A stretch of 64,000 bases of DNA from Epiperipatus broadwayi (taxonomy: Eukaryota; Onychophora; Udeonychophora; Euonychophora; Peripatidae), in assembly GCA_028023455.1 (NCBI GenBank), contig JAQFVV010006272.1, positions 1,440,586-1,504,585 of the forward strand, in the 5' to 3' direction. A model generated the notes under the pieces. It did no database searches. It was not told where the DNA came from and saw only the letters and a list, made by a program, of their open reading frames with translations. Both the position numbers and the translations under genes were made by a program. Of the stretch, positions 33,352-48,178 are shown piece after piece. Each line of letters opens with the position of its first letter. Positions within the stretch are counted from its first letter, which is position 1.

Positions 33352-36300
33352 AATATAACTAAAATATCATCATCACAAACATTCAGTAAGCATCCATTTA
33401 TATTTACATTTTCCAAATATATTGACTATTTAAATATATCATTAATTGAGTTTAATATCTTTTTAACCCTCCTTTTCACCACTTTAAGGACAAATGCATA
33501 TTCTGAATGAAATGAGTTGTTATTTATAAACACATTTTACAAAATAAAAGTTTACATTGACTAATATCTCATAACAGAAAAAATATGATATTCAGAAATA
33601 TTTTATATATACATGAAAAAAAGAGCAAATTTTATGAAGTATTCAAACGAGAGAACAAGAAGAAATAAAAAATTATAAAAAGTTTACAAGGTAACTAATT
33701 AAAATTACCCCAAATCCAAAATTCAACCAGACCAGCAAAAAATAATATTAAAACATAACCAAAGGTTTCACTACTACAAAAAAACTTCTCAGGTGTAAAG
33801 AACTACAAAAACTACAGAATATATATAATATTAAACATTATCCACAAATCCATTTACTTCCCATCCACCCTTAATTCTTAAATAAGTTAATTGCTTCAGA
33901 ATAATAAATTTTCAATAATAAAGATTCTTTAATTGCTTGTAAAATTAATTAATCTATTGCTAATTAAATACTTGCATTTTGAAATAAATAAATAAACTAG
34001 AATATGATGAAAGTTAGTCTTACCAAATTTTCAATGAAACAATATCAATATTATTTCATATTTTCACTTATGTTTACTTTCACTTACTGTTTTATTATCC
34101 AATTTTTTTTAAAGTACCAGTATTAATAGTTTAATTTGAATAAAATGTGCTTTTGTAAAAAAAAAAAAAAAAGACTTCTTCCAAATCTTCAGTCATCCAC
34201 CATTATTTTCCCATATAAATAAATATCTTAAAATGAATTTTATTTCTTTGAAGCTTAATTTTCTTTATTACATCATTTTTATTTTAATCTGTTGGGTAAT
34301 TTCCAATTCCCCATAACTCTTTGGTTGGTAAACAGGTTATTGACTCAGAGACACATATTAATGTGTAGGTGAATAGTATGCAAGTTCTAAGATATTTTTA
34401 AAACTATACAAGTATTCCTTCCCAGTGACTATATTTCTGGACTATGGCAATGGCTCAATTAAGATTAATACATAGCAAACTATCTTATAATTTAAATCAG
34501 TGACAAATAACTCTCTCATGGTTCTTATTGAAAAGTGATAAAGTATAATCTCTTAATACTGATTTCATTTATTTTTCCCAGTAAAATAAGGTTAACTTCA
34601 ATTCCTTGAAGAACTTCTGCTAATTAATAAGGAAGCGTTATTTGTGATGTCTTTAAATATTGGCTAAAAATTGAATTACACAATCAGCTGCTTTACTTGC
34701 AACCGCAATTAAAATGAAAATTTAAGAATAAACTAGCTACTGACTAATCAACTAGTGTTGTTTCCATCTCTTTTACACTTTCTGTGTTTTTCTAAATTCT
34801 TGTCCCATGTGATAATTTGTTTTTCCTGAATAAAAAAAAACATCAATTGAATGAGATGTCATATTTGTTTTTCATTGTCTTTAGTTAATGAGTCACTTAA
34901 TTAATCAAATTGATTACAAAAAAAAAAAATGAAATAGTTTTTCATTTTTGCACAATATTTTTAATTTTTATAAAAAAATTGTGTATTTAAAACCTTAATA
35001 TGTAAAATTATCTTTATATAATTATTAAAATAATAAAAAATAAATTGTTATAAATGCGTTTCTTTATTTTCCATATATACATACATACATTTTCTAAATA
35101 TTATATATTTGTTAGGTTACAGATTTTAATATTTCATGGGTTGAATTATTAAATATGTATCAACAATATCTAATATCCCCTACTAAATCCAATCTTTTAT
35201 TTTTTGCCCCCCACCCCAGCAAATATTTAACCTTCAATATATTGATCTATTTAACTTTTCTCTCTTGGAGAAATTGTAATCCTAATCTTTCTCTGATTGC
35301 TACATAATGTAAAGATACCATTACAATGCATATTTAAATGAAATATCCAAATTAATCCCTGTATAATTCTTGTAGTAAAATTATGTAACAAAGTTTCAGT
35401 TGGGTCACACCAACCATCAACTGGATAATAAATATTATAAAAACAGCTATAGAGGAGCTGTAAACATTGACATTAACAATATTAAAAATATTAGTTGAAT
35501 TATTTATGAAGTACACAGAAATTTATGCTTTAGAATCAGCACCTTTAAGATCCCATGCTTGCCTCAAATATAAAAATACATTTATGATCTGGCAACATGT
35601 AAAAGATAGATTATAGAGTTCTTCACACATGTAAACAGTATAGAGCCTCATATTAAATTTACGATGAAAATAGAGACAGATGGGAAACATTTTTTCTTGA
35701 TGTACTTGTCGTTAAGAAATATAATCTTTTTTTTTTTTCATCTTTTTCAGTTTTCAGAAATGCTACCACCCACAGACAGATGTATAAAATTTTATCCCAT
35801 TATTATTCAGCTCAATTTTTTTCACTAGATCAATTAACCTTTCAAATAAATCATATCTAGAAAAAAAAATCATGTAAGTGATAACTTATTAGTTAATGGC
35901 TATAAAAAAAACTTTAATTCAAATTCTAAACAATCAATAAGAAACAATTGGTCCATGAGATATAAAACTCTCTAAATATCGATCTTGAAAAGTTTGATAC
36001 ATATGAAGATTCAATTACTGACGACTAAAACTATAAAATCAATGGAGAGAACATTAGAAATAGAAAATTTGTACAATGAATTCTGAAAAAAAAAAACACA
36101 TACAAAACAAAATAAAGATGCATCATGTATTAAATGCATTTATTCTCTTATTGAAATAAAAATAAGTAAATAATAAAGGTAAATTGTTTAACTATTTTCA
36201 AAACAGAAATAGATTTTAGACAGATTACTATTAGGAAAAGACTTGTCATAATGTACTCTATAAAGGAATAGTGCAGAATGTATTACTTATCAAGTTTTCC

Positions 36301-37384
36301 AATTTAGATTTGAATGATTTTTTATGCTTGCTTTACTATCTAGAGAAGAATCCATAAATATTCATTTACAGTTTAATATTGATGATAAATCAGATTATCA
36401 TTGGATGAAGCCTGAAAAAAATAATTCTAAACTTGCATAAAATCTGTAAAAAATTTCAAACATTATCCAACCAGGATTTAAATCCATCTATAGAAATATG
36501 GAAGGTGGGCATGTTATCTCTGAATAGTTAAATTAAGTTTACATTCCAATTGGAAATAATTGTAATTATCACTATATAATTATAAAAGAATAATTAATAT
36601 GGTAGCATCTGACAATAATGGTAACCACTTAATAGTTTTCATTATATTTTAGCATTACATTAAAATTATGCATGCATATACTTTTAGTCAATATGCATTA
36701 CCACCAGTGAGCAACTATGTGTTTAGAATGTGTAACTATGTATATTTCTAGAAATTTTGTAAAGCGTACAAAGACATTACATGCAGATTAATAATTTTGA
36801 ATGTTTGATATGTGTTGCTTATTTAGTACTTATGTGTTAATATTTAAGATTTATTATAAAAACAAAAATTAGAAACTAAACTAATGCTCAGTTTTTTTAT
36901 ATCCATGTGTAAAACAATTATAAATGTTTGCCATGTAATAATAATAATAATAATCAAATAGATATGCTTCATATTAAGACGAATAAAATATGGGAGTAAA
37001 TAAATATAAAAATTTATTATAATAAGTCAATTCAAATATTTTTATTGATTTCATATTTTAAAAATTAAAAATAAGTTTCTTTAAATTTGATTCAGCATGT
37101 AAATTATTTGCAACCATTACTAATGAAATGTTTACTAGTCTTCTTGTGACATGTCATTTGTAATTCATCTTAATTAAATAAATTAATTATTGAGAATAGT
37201 ACAACTTCATTCACAGACCACTTTTTATTGTTTCTAGGTGAAATGCTTTTAAATATGCATAAATGAACTACAACATATTGGACTTCATTTAATATGTTTT
37301 ATTAATTATTTATTTATGGTAATATTTTGAAACAGCTGCTCCATTTATACATCTTACTTTAAATAATAAATCTGAAATAACTAA
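33352..37384. other. AT-rich DNA, no gene seen
   Basis: No gene or known repeat is recognised. A poly-A run lies near 34159-34174 and (ATA)n at 36936-36954. Confidence 0.5.
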
Positions 37385-37830
37385 ACTAAGTGAGCAAGGC
37401 ATGTGTATTTAAAGTAGCAGACCGTATATGTACTAATGAATATATGTTAGTTGGGGGAAAATCAAGATATTAAATAGAAAGACAAAAAATTAAAGCAGCT
37501 GGTCACCTGATAATGGCAAATAATCTCACAAGACACTTAGTGTGATAATTCATAAAGTTTGAAGCCACTCATTAAAGTTGCTTTTAAGAAAAAAGTGGAT
37601 AACTCTGAAGGATCTTCACAGATAAGAATAACAAATTTCTAGTAACTGCTGACTTTCACAGAATAATCTAATTAATTAGAGCTTATCTTAAATTCAGTAT
37701 GAAATGAATCTAAAGATCCTAGCTTCAATCCTCACATTAATACTGTCATAGTTCAGACCAACAGTGTCTAAAAAACAAATAATATCACTCAAAACATCGA
37801 ATACATTTCAAATATTTAAATAAAGTTTGA
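37385..37830 (+). mobile_element. PLE 3'-end fragment (copy 4)
   Basis: This single plus-oriented, strongly 5'-truncated copy is collinear with the locus 3 right arm: the segment corresponding to SDHVHTNEH, the AAGATATTA.ATAG.AAGACAA stretch, GCTGGTCACCTGATAATG, the tRNA-like B box at 37721-37733 and the TATTTAAATAAAGTT 3' end. It has no inverted partner. Confidence 0.65.
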
Positions 37831-40800
37831 ATTTTTTAAAAATTATTTAATAATTAATTCTGGATGATGAAGATAGTATAACATACAATTACATATATAA
37901 GCTAGAATAACTTTTTTAAATGGTTAGAAATATCTAGAAGATTCAAAAAGAAATTAAAAATCGTATTCCTGTAAATAGTAAAAGTGCAATGGATATAATA
38001 ATCAACACACACACACACAAAACTTTTAACATTAAGGATTGAAGATCAACCAGTCATAGTGTTCCTTTAAACCAATCCATTATTAAGTATCAAGTCTCAG
38101 TTAATTAAATTCCATGAAAGCTAAGTGAGTGGAAAAAATTTCAAAACTAGTCAAAGCTGAATCTTTAAAGAATGAAGCAGTCTTCATACCACTATAACCA
38201 AAGGTGACCTGCTATTAAACAACAGTTGCTTTATCATAATATATTATGTTACTACAAGAAGAAATAATATTGCAAAATATTTTAATAATTAATGAATTAA
38301 CAATTTATTATTGATAAATATATCCTAATAACTTTTAATCTACATAAAAGTAATAACCTTTGAATTTGTCACTATATGCATTCTTAGTTGGGAAAAAAAA
38401 AAGTTCACTTTCACTGAATGGCATGAAATCTGACTCTCATTATCCATTAATGTGAGATACTATTGTAAAGAAAAAAGTATAAAAAGCTAATAAATAAAAA
38501 AAGTAAGAAAACTAAAATGATTTTTTAAAAAAATAATATGATAAAAAATGGTATACATATAAAAAAACACTCCTTTTAAATAATATTTATATTTGTCATA
38601 TACATATAAAATATTAGTTTTATTTTTTCCCCAAAAATGATGAATTAGTATCAGAGATTGCTTAAATAGTTGAATACACATAATGATTATATTACATTTG
38701 AGTGAAAACTAATAAAAATTATATGTCTATTAGGACAATTATATTATTGATTGCCATATATTGTTATTTGCGATATTTTTACTTGTGTGTGTCTTTTAAT
38801 TGAATATTGTTAATTGAAAAAAAATTTCTAAATCCATTCTTAAATACATTTCCCACAAAATTTTGCAAATATTTGTGAATTAAATGTTTTTAATTCACTT
38901 GTATGTAATTCAATTACTGATCACAGAAAAAAATATCCAACAAAAAGTTATTATTAACATCTAAATAATGGATACTGTGAAGAAAAGAAAACACATGACT
39001 ATTTACAAAGTAAGTCATTATTGTTTTACAGCTTCTTATCACTTTTGGTATCTCAAAATTTAGAATCACATCATAAATCTTCATGGGCCTTTCATCATTA
39101 AGATGTACATTGAGATGCATATTATATCAATAAATCAAATGTCGCTTCAAATATTTTCAATATATTTTAAATATCGAAGTAAAAAATCTAAAATTATTAA
39201 TAAATAGCTACATGCAAGTATTAGCAAAAAAAAAATTAATATATACACGTATGGAATATATTTTATAATATATAAATAATTAAATTTTGAAGTTTAAGCT
39301 TAATATTTTAAACCTATAATTAAAATCGAAAGCAAGCCTTTACTTTACGAAAGTTAATACAAACATTTTCAATGATAAAAAAAAAAAAAAACCTAACAGA
39401 TAAATAATATTTTAAATAGCCAGAAGAAAAAAAACTAGTATAAATTGATCAGTAGCCAAACTGATCTGTCTTAAGGGAGTAATAAGCTTTTCTGGGATAT
39501 CTTTATGACCCAAGATAACAGAAAAATTAAAACCAACAGAGGAATAAAATAAAATAAATGTTAAATTGAATTATTATTTTTTCCGTAAAAAAAAAGAAAG
39601 GCACGCGCACACATACATACATTAAAAAAAAACTATGTTTCATAAAATAAATACAATGACACAATTATAAAATTATTAATACTAAAAAAATCTTCTTAAG
39701 ACTTTTAAATGTAATTATTATTCTGTGCAATTAAAACACAATGTTCTTACTTATGGTGTTGAATTGGTATGATAATTTAATTCATGAGAAATGATTCCGT
39801 AATAATTAATGTTTGTATGTGATCAAGCACAATAAAACATCTATTTTATAAATTGACGTATATCATCATCATTATTGAAAATCACTTATAAACTAGAATG
39901 CCCAATATAACTCTAGAAAAAAAATATTTGAAGGACTTTTCTATAATTTTTTAAATATTTCTAAAGATTTGATGTGGATAATTAATAAGTATTATGCTAA
40001 AACAAAAAAAAAAAATTTACATAAAATGGAGGCCTGGCAGAAAATTAATGGAAATATGCCAATAACATTCTGCTCAACAAGCGCTGATATTTTCAATTCA
40101 GTAACAGCAACTTATAAATGCATGTGAATATTCTATTCCAATTCCATATATATATAAATTAGTAATAGCTTTTGGAATGACTAAACAAATCTGAGAATGA
40201 CAAATGTGTTAATATATATATATATATATATAGAAGATACTGGTTTACTATTACATTTATTTGATATTTTATGATGCTGTCTTTTTAACTTCTGGTCTAA
40301 AATTTTCTTTCTGAAATATTTCAACACCTTAACCAATTGTTGTTAACTAAAACAGCTTTTGTCAATCTTTGGGTTGAGACCCAATATTAGATCATGCCAA
40401 AAATTGTATGGCTTGCAAAATGATAGAAAAATTATATAGATGCCAGCGGTCAATATCAATATTGGTCTTTGAAAATATTAAGATCAGAGGAGAGATAAGG
40501 CAGATTATTGTAGAGCTTCCCCAGAGACCATTACAAAAATCCAAATCATAGGCAAGCAACTATATGCATCCTTCACAACTTACCATGCACCACTATTCAT
40601 ACCTATGCATGAATTAACTGTTTTAAATTCACAGTTTCCACTATTGTAGAAATGTTGTGTTTCAGGTTATGATATCTATGTTCAACTTTAAATTTTAATA
40701 AAACATATGAAATACTTCTAACATTTACTATTTCTGCTAGATAATATCTATTACTAATAATTCATATTTGAAAGTATTATGAAGTCATCTTATTAAAGAA

Positions 40801-42783
40801 AAGCAAATTAATTCCCAAAACTAAACTAAAAATAGATTATTGTTCCAATTCAAACAATTAAGAAGGGAAAATTATTCTTTGTAAATATGTTTATTTATTT
40901 TTCTAGTTTGTTAAATATTTGGTATGATTTATTTATTATTCACAAATCATTCTGCTACATTTTCCTTTTTATACGATTTTTTTTTACAAGCTTTCCTTTT
41001 TTTAGAAATGTTTTCTTTTTTCCTGCATGCACAGAATTCTGTAAATCTCTGTCTTATTTTCTTTTTTTTAGCCCACATTTCTTATTTAATCATAAATAAA
41101 CAATGGAAATTATTATTATTAGTTTTTTTTGGAAATAATAGAAAAATACAATTATCGTGATACACATCCAGATAAGTGAATGAGTGGCAAAAAAAAAAAA
41201 AAAGGAAAAACAAGAGAATATTACTTACAATTATCAAGAAAAAAATATTACATTCGGATTTAGCTTTATAAACAAAAAAAAAATGGAATAGATTTGCCAC
41301 AATATATTATCTGTGGAAATGTATTGGCTAACACTTGAAGCAAAACAACTGAATTAATAAAGATACATTGAAACAAATCACAGCCAATATAAAGATAAAC
41401 CCAAGGATTTCTTTTTAAAAAATATGATGAATTAAATACAAATAGATCTAATTTAATAAAATATGAATGTAAGGATAAAAAATTATTGAAAAGTTCTTAT
41501 TTTCCAGCTTTGCACATTACTAATTGCAAAAAAGAATATACCATTTTTTAAAGCATTGCAGGTAAGATATTTATAGTGGACTATTTAGTAAATTTGTAAC
41601 AAAAAATTAGTACTATTTTCATATCAAATAACACTATCAGTCTCACTAAATAATTAACTTGTTTAATGACATTGAATTGCAATTAGTGCAAAATATATAC
41701 AAATCTTTATAATGTGCCATTTAACTGGGCGAATTAACAGAAGCAACAAATGATGCAATATTAGTTTACATCAGATACTGTGTTGTATAAATGTGGAATC
41801 CAGAAAATCATCAGAAATTTTTTTAAAAATTTTCATTCTTACTTTGCTGCAAAAAAAAAAAAAAAGACAACATTTCATGGAATACTTGTTTTACGATTTA
41901 TTCTGATGAGACTGCAAACAATGGCAGGAAAGAAGGGGAGCTTAGTAATGCACATTAAGAAAACTGTTTGGACAAATTTGTTAAAAACTCATTGTCATTC
42001 ATTAAGAACAACTACAGATGAGGAATATGAGTGAAGATTTATATTACATTCTAATCAATGAGCCCAAATAGTAAACTATTTTAAGGAGTACAGTAAAAAC
42101 CTTTAGGTTTATGTAATGTTTGACAAAATAGGGCAAATGATAAACAGTTATTATTACATTTACATATCAAATGGTTTTTAAGACAAAAAGTTTTGACATA
42201 TTTATTTAAACTTCAAGTAGAAATTTAAATATTTTAAGAGATCAGAAATCAACAAGATGCCTATTTAGCTGATATATTTAAAATCAATGAACAACTTTAA
42301 TTTGTCAATGCAGGGAAATCAATTTTTTTATTTTTAGTAATAAAATAGAAGCTTTTATTAAATAGCTTGAATTCTGATCAAACAAAATTAAACAGGGTTT
42401 TTTTCAATACACCATTTGTACAGATAGTTGAGAATAAACTGAGACCTTAGCAGGGATTTCCATATGTGTTTAGTTATACAAAGCCATTATTAAAAGCAAA
42501 AAAAAAAAAAACAATTTATTCATTTTTCCACCTAAAGATGATATTCATTTGGGTAATATATGAGTCATAAATCATTTCAAAGAATATGTTGTGTTTATTG
42601 AAGCTTATAATAAACACACTCATAAAATATGATTAAATATTTATTAATTAAAACATACAAATGTATATTTACAATATAAACAACTGTTATACCTTTGCCT
42701 GATACCAATAGCTTGATATAATGCTTAGTTATTATACAACTATTAATACAAGGGAATTCAATTAACTTTCTAGATTTACCCAT
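37831..42783. other. AT-rich DNA, no gene seen
   Basis: Only simple repeats are recognisable: (AC)n at 38004-38019, (TA)n at 40212-40232 and A-runs. Short frames on either strand have no motif. A slightly more complex patch at 40340-40620 is not identified. Confidence 0.5.
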
Positions 42784-42926
42784 CACTTCCAGCTGCATCA
42801 TGACTCTCGCCTCTTAAGTAGATATGGTTACATTTCTGGCTGTTCTGTGACAATTGGCCTCATATGTAAATATGATGACACTTCCAGCTATATTATGACA
42901 GCTTGCCTTATGTCTGCTTTAGGTTC
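42784..42926. repeat. Diverged 47-48-bp minisatellite, three units
   Basis: Units start at 42784, 42831 and 42879 and share CA(C/T)TTC..GCT...T.TGAC. followed by GCCT.AT. They are substantially diverged from each other. A second tandem repeat lies 170 bp downstream. Confidence 0.65.
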
Positions 42927-43091
42927 TAGAAGTTTCCAGTTCTAACAAGAACTCATCTGACTGCTTTAACCACATAGTGGAACACCTGCATACCACTGTT
43001 CTACCCATAAATTGTAGCTGTCCCCTTTACTTCCAACTGAACTATTTATAATCGTACACCCTTTTATAATGAAAACAATCGAATTCACTGA

Positions 43092-43170
43092 ATGTCATAC
43101 CCACTGATCTATTTCTGTGACTGTATATAAATGTCATAACCCACTGATCTATTTCTGTGACTGTATATAA
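43092..43170. repeat. 39/40-bp tandem duplication
   Basis: ATGTCATACCCACTGATCTA... (43092-43130) is repeated at 43131-43170 with a single inserted A, implying a recent duplication. Confidence 0.9.
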
Positions 43171-43959
43171 GTTATCTATTCATATATCTATTGATCCATG
43201 ACATTGAATGCTTATCAAAATAAGATGGAGTCTGGACTAAGTCATTATTTGAAAGAAAGTTGAGATATAACATAATGTAAATCAAATAAATTATTTTTAC
43301 TAGAAGAAAAAATGATTGAATTGTCAACAGGCAGGAGTTTAATATTGAATGAAAAAGCCTTAAAATTATTACTTCCATTTGCAAAGACTTAAAGTGAATT
43401 TTTAATAATTATTATTACAAAAAAAAAATAATTCCAAAACTGACTTAACCCAATTTCCACAATGAGAGTGGAATAAATACTTTTTAATTAATATTTTAAT
43501 AGAATATAGACAACAGTCACTAAATATCATTAATTTTATTTTTTAGTTATTCTGTTTTTATTTTTTTGATAAAATTATAATTTTGATTTTTTTTTAAGTA
43601 AGAGATTGAAATAAATATAATTCAAATTTTTTTTTAGCGATTCTTATTTTTTGAAACAGTCCGTATTGTCAGATTAACATAATTATTTGAATTGAAAAAA
43701 CATTAGCACTGCAAAAACAACATCCCTTTTATTACAGTTAGTTCTATCATGTTAGATTGCGAAATATAACAATTTTATAGTATTTGGATCGCTGTACTTA
43801 TACAAATAAATTTGTTGGGTCAGTGTGATAAGATTGAGAAAATATTCTATTCCATGCTACAACTTAAAAATGAACACAACCACAATTGCAAATCTTTAGA
43901 ATATATTTTACATTATCTTTATAATGTAAATGAAATCTGACAATGCTTAAGTTTTTCAT

Positions 43960-46340
43960 AAAACATCTTTTGAGGAAACTTATTGTGATTTTCCGATAGT
44001 GAACTCTATATTAGAAATATCCAGCAAGCTGAACATTATATTTATTGAACTTTATCTTGACAATGTATTTTTAAACTTTTCTACCGTATCTTTAAATGAA
44101 ATTTTTCTACTGCCTTTATATACATCAATAGCATGCTCAAACCTCATATCCATACAATAAATTGGATAAAATAAAAATTCTATATACAGATAATTTAAAA
44201 CAAGTAGTTGTTTCACTATAATAAAATACTTTATCTTTCAACTCATTAAAAAGAGCAGCGCATTAAAATGATATTGCATTTTCATTTCTGAAGTCTAATC
44301 CTCTACTTAAAAAGCTACTAAGATATTTAAATTAATTTACATTCTCAAATTGTTAATCACCAAATCTAAAATCTGCAGAAGATTTTTCTTTAATCACTGA
44401 CTGACAAAGAATTGAAATTTTGTAAACATTTTTGATGTATTCAAAACATTAACCACATTCTGAAAAATATATTTTCAATTGGAAAAAATTGCACAATAAT
44501 AAGCATACTTTTTTTTTTGCTTTTAATTGTTAGAAATTAAAAATCCTACAATCAATTCTATATTAATCATGATCCCTAATTCATTAAATCATATATAACA
44601 GTTACTACAACCACAATAATTGAAATAAAGTTAAAGTACACATCATTGCATCCCAACAATTTTCATTTCAAATATTTCAGATTTTCCACCAATAATAACA
44701 ACACTTCATCTCATAACATGATTTACAAACTGTATAATATAACTAAACTTTAGTGGACAACCAAATCATTTTTGAACAGTGCCACAGATCTGCTTGATGA
44801 AATGAGCTAAATATTTTGGCAAAGCATTTAAAATCAATGTGCAAATCATTCTTTTCTTTCCAACTCTTTTCTTGCACTTCTCTGGCAACAAAGTACTTCT
44901 TCATTCTCCACAACTACATTGCTCCTCTGATAACCATTCATCTATGAATGGAAATAACCTATTCAACAAATTTCTTGAAAATACTTTTACTGAAAAAGAT
45001 AATAATAATTTTATGATAATTATTGCAATCTTGTCTATTGCCAGTGACACAAGTGCATGAGTTTGTATATTCATAAAAAATTACAATATTACTGAAACTA
45101 ACATATCATCATCATATTTTAAAACATTTCCATATATCTCATTAAGAACTGAAGCTATTCTATTTTTAAAATTCTTGCTATATAAAGAATATAAAAATAA
45201 TAATGTATTTAAAGTATAATAAATAATTGTGCTAAAAAGTATTATGAAGTAAAAATATGTTGATAAAATAAGCACTTCCATAATAAAAAATATTTAAAAG
45301 AATAGATCAAGATACAGATCAACTAAAATGATAACTAACAATGGGAATAATTAGTGTTTTAGAACTTTCCATTGCTATAGGGTTGTTATCTGGGATTGGA
45401 TTAAAAAGGAATAAAAGCTCACCTACAAGGAGAATCAAGATCTTCACTCACAGAGTTGTATTGATAAAGCTAATCATGTTTATCTAAAAGAAATACAAAG
45501 CTGATTATTAAAAGGACTATGGATGATCCAGTGATCTCCATCATTGAAGATTCAAAACTGGACCTAGGGATGCTTTACCAGCCACACCAGCTTTATTACA
45601 TTTTCATATGGCTCTACAGCTGAGTATAGTATATGTTAGTATAATACTAATCTTTGTAAATATTATGTTAAGTGTGTGTATTAAGCATTGTTAATTTAAC
45701 TTTTACTGTTATCTTGTTGGCAATAAATGCCAAATTTTAGTTATAAAGTTTTTTTATATTATAACTATTTCTGCTTGTTAGACAACTTTTCACGGTGGCT
45801 GTACACAGCAATTAGAAAGCTGTTTTGACTTCCCTAACTGGATATTTTTTCCCTAAATCTAACTAAATGGATAAACTGGATATATCATTAAAAGTCAACA
45901 TTTCAATTCTTGAATCTATTCAAAAGAAAATCATAATATACCTTCAGTTTGTTCAAAATATCAATTATCATATAAGAATGTCACAGATAGATTTAATAAG
46001 ATTGTAATAACATTTTTCAGGTATCATAAAAAAGATCTCAAGTGAGCATGATCAGCAAATCTCATATCCCCATGTCAATAAGCTTCAAATGTCATTTTCC
46101 AGGAATAAATATTGTTCCCAATCCATAAAAAAATTTAAAGCCTTTTTTGTCAATCACTGAATTTCTGTTTTAAATCTCAATATTTATTATGTACCTCCAC
46201 ATTCAATGTATATTTTGCCAACCAGAAAATGTGACAACCTTCTTATCCATCAAGTCACTAATAGTAAAATCAGTGATGGTTCTTTTTAGTAACCCCAAAA
46301 TAGATTTACTTGTATCCATAACACAGTCCATAAAGAAATT
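43960..46340 (-). pseudogene. Possible decayed coding tract, unrecognised
   Basis: Several minus-strand pieces read like protein despite interruptions: MDCVMDTSKSILGLLKRT and DLMDKKVVTFSGW (46331-46206), NFKNRIASVLNEIYGNVLKY (about 45170-45115), AIDKIAIIIKLLLSFSVKVF and LLNRLFPFIDEWLSEEQ (about 45040-44920), LPKYLAHFIKQICGTVQK (about 44825-44775) and RFEHAIDVYKGSRKISFKDT (about 44145-44090). Phase changes occur between them. I do not recognise a family; it may be an eroded transposable-element gene or several unrelated chance frames. The 45.35-45.75 kb part reads as non-coding. Confidence 0.2.
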
Positions 46341-47164
46341 CTATGCCTCTGTAACATGACAATCTATAAAGTTCAAATTACAAATTTTACTTTAATAGCT
46401 ATTAAAATTTAATATAAATATTGACATTTTTCAAAAATTATCATCAGTTTTCTAGAAATACAATTAAAATAAGACATTTAAAATCCAATTATCATTATAA
46501 TCTTAGGAATCACATTAACTATGAATTGGCAAACAACACATGCTTGTAAGAATTGATGTAACATGGACTTCCCTGATAAAATCTATTAAATGCTATTATT
46601 TTGAGTGTGGGTGTACCTCTGATCTTTTAGTATGTGCATTAAATTTAGCATATACACCCCAAAAAAAAATCCAATTTTTTAATAGCATTTACATAATAAT
46701 ATTATTTAATATGGGGGGAAGAAAGCTTTCTTTCTCTGAGTCCTCTCAATCTAATGTTTAAAACATATGCCAATAATATGATGATATATCATTGTATTAG
46801 CAAAGTTTTAATATCACTCACTTTTCATTAGAACATAGAGCATTTGTGATAATGGATTAGTATATAGAGCTTTTGTGAAAATGGATGATACTAAACTAGA
46901 TATTACAGCAGAACCAATATCATGCCTTCTCTTTTTATTGGTTGATTACTCCATTGAAACAAAAGTTACAGCCATATACTTGTTCCAGTAAACTTCCTCC
47001 TAAAAATGAATTTTACTAAGAACACCTATTTTGTTTTTAAATCCTCCTGAAAATGAATTTTACTATGAACATCTAAGTAGATTTTGAATCCTACAGCTTC
47101 TTACTGATTAATGTTATCATTCATTCAGCTATTAAATAATTCATATCATGTAAACTTTATTCAT
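46341..47164. other. No gene seen
   Basis: Nothing recognisable between the possible decayed tract and RTE copy 3. Confidence 0.5.
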
Positions 47165-48178
47165 TCCATATCATCATCATCATCACCCATTATCAATCCA
47201 CTGCAGCATGAATGTCTCTCCAAGTTTCAAGCCATCTTCTCCGATCTTTAAGCTTCTCTTCTCCACATCACCCCTGCACACTTTCTTATTTCGTCCATCC
47301 ATCTCACATGTGGTCTCTTTCTGGATCTTTTACAACTTCTTGGAATCCAGTTTAAGATTTCAATTGTCCATCTATTATCATGTCTTATAGCAATATGACC
47401 AGCCCAACTCCACTTCAGTCTTTTAATTTTTTCAATGAGGTCAGTAACACCTGTTTGTTCTCTTACCCATATAGTGTTTTCAATCTCTTCTTGTTATTCC
47501 CATACTTCTTTGAGTGGTCTGAAGTCTCTGTATTGCTCTTCTATTAAGTGTCCGAGTCTCAGATCCATAAGTAAGAACTGGTAAAACGCATTTATTAAAA
47601 ACCTTCCTTTTCAAATACATAGGCATATTTCCTTTTAGTATCAAGTTATTTCTACCAAAAGCACTCTAACCAAGTTTAATTTTATGATTAATTTCATCCA
47701 TTATGTTTCCATAGGTATTAATAATCTGACCAAAATATTTGAAACTGTTAACTTCTTTTAACTCATCATTATCAATCTTTATATTCATATTTTGAGAAAA
47801 TCGATTAAACATTACTTTAGTCTTTTTAACATTTATTTTTAGTCCTACTTTCCTACTTTCATCTGATAACTCCTGCTACATTTCCTGCAACTCTAAAGCA
47901 TTATTTGCAAAAACAACTACATCATCCGCAAAATCTAAATGACTTAAATAATCTCCATTTACTTTCACTCCTTTAGATTCCCATTTTAATCCACAAAATA
48001 CTTCTTGCAGCACTGCTGTAAAACGTTTTGGAGATATAGTCACCCTGTCTTACACCCTTCTCAATGTTGACATTCCCAGTAGCATTATTTAATCTAATTG
48101 TTTCTGTTGCATTTTTATAAATATTCTTTAAAATATGACAATATCTTGGATCTATATCTTGATGATCCATGTACCCAT
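47165..48178 (-). pseudogene. RTE-type non-LTR retrotransposon, 3' fragment (copy 3)
   Basis: This minus-strand fragment of about 1 kb belongs to the same family as copies 1 and 2. A 65-codon frame (48170-47973) holds DPRYCHILKNIYKNATETIR and EKGVRQGDYISKTF, the RT motif before the active site. The catalytic FADD is encoded at 47932-47921 within DFADDVVVFANN. The thumb and C-terminal text follow as in copy 1, down to a (ATG)n-type tail at about 47170-47183. It is 5'-truncated and has stops. Of the three copies, this one keeps the most complete active-site context. Confidence 0.87.

Noticed and set aside
40212-40232. (TA)n and other simple runs (10023, 18692, 38004, 61765) as regulatory or replication elements
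   Set aside because: Such runs are expected at this base composition and show no associated structure.
47208-47390. Plus-strand 60-codon frame
   Set aside because: Antisense to RTE copy 3.
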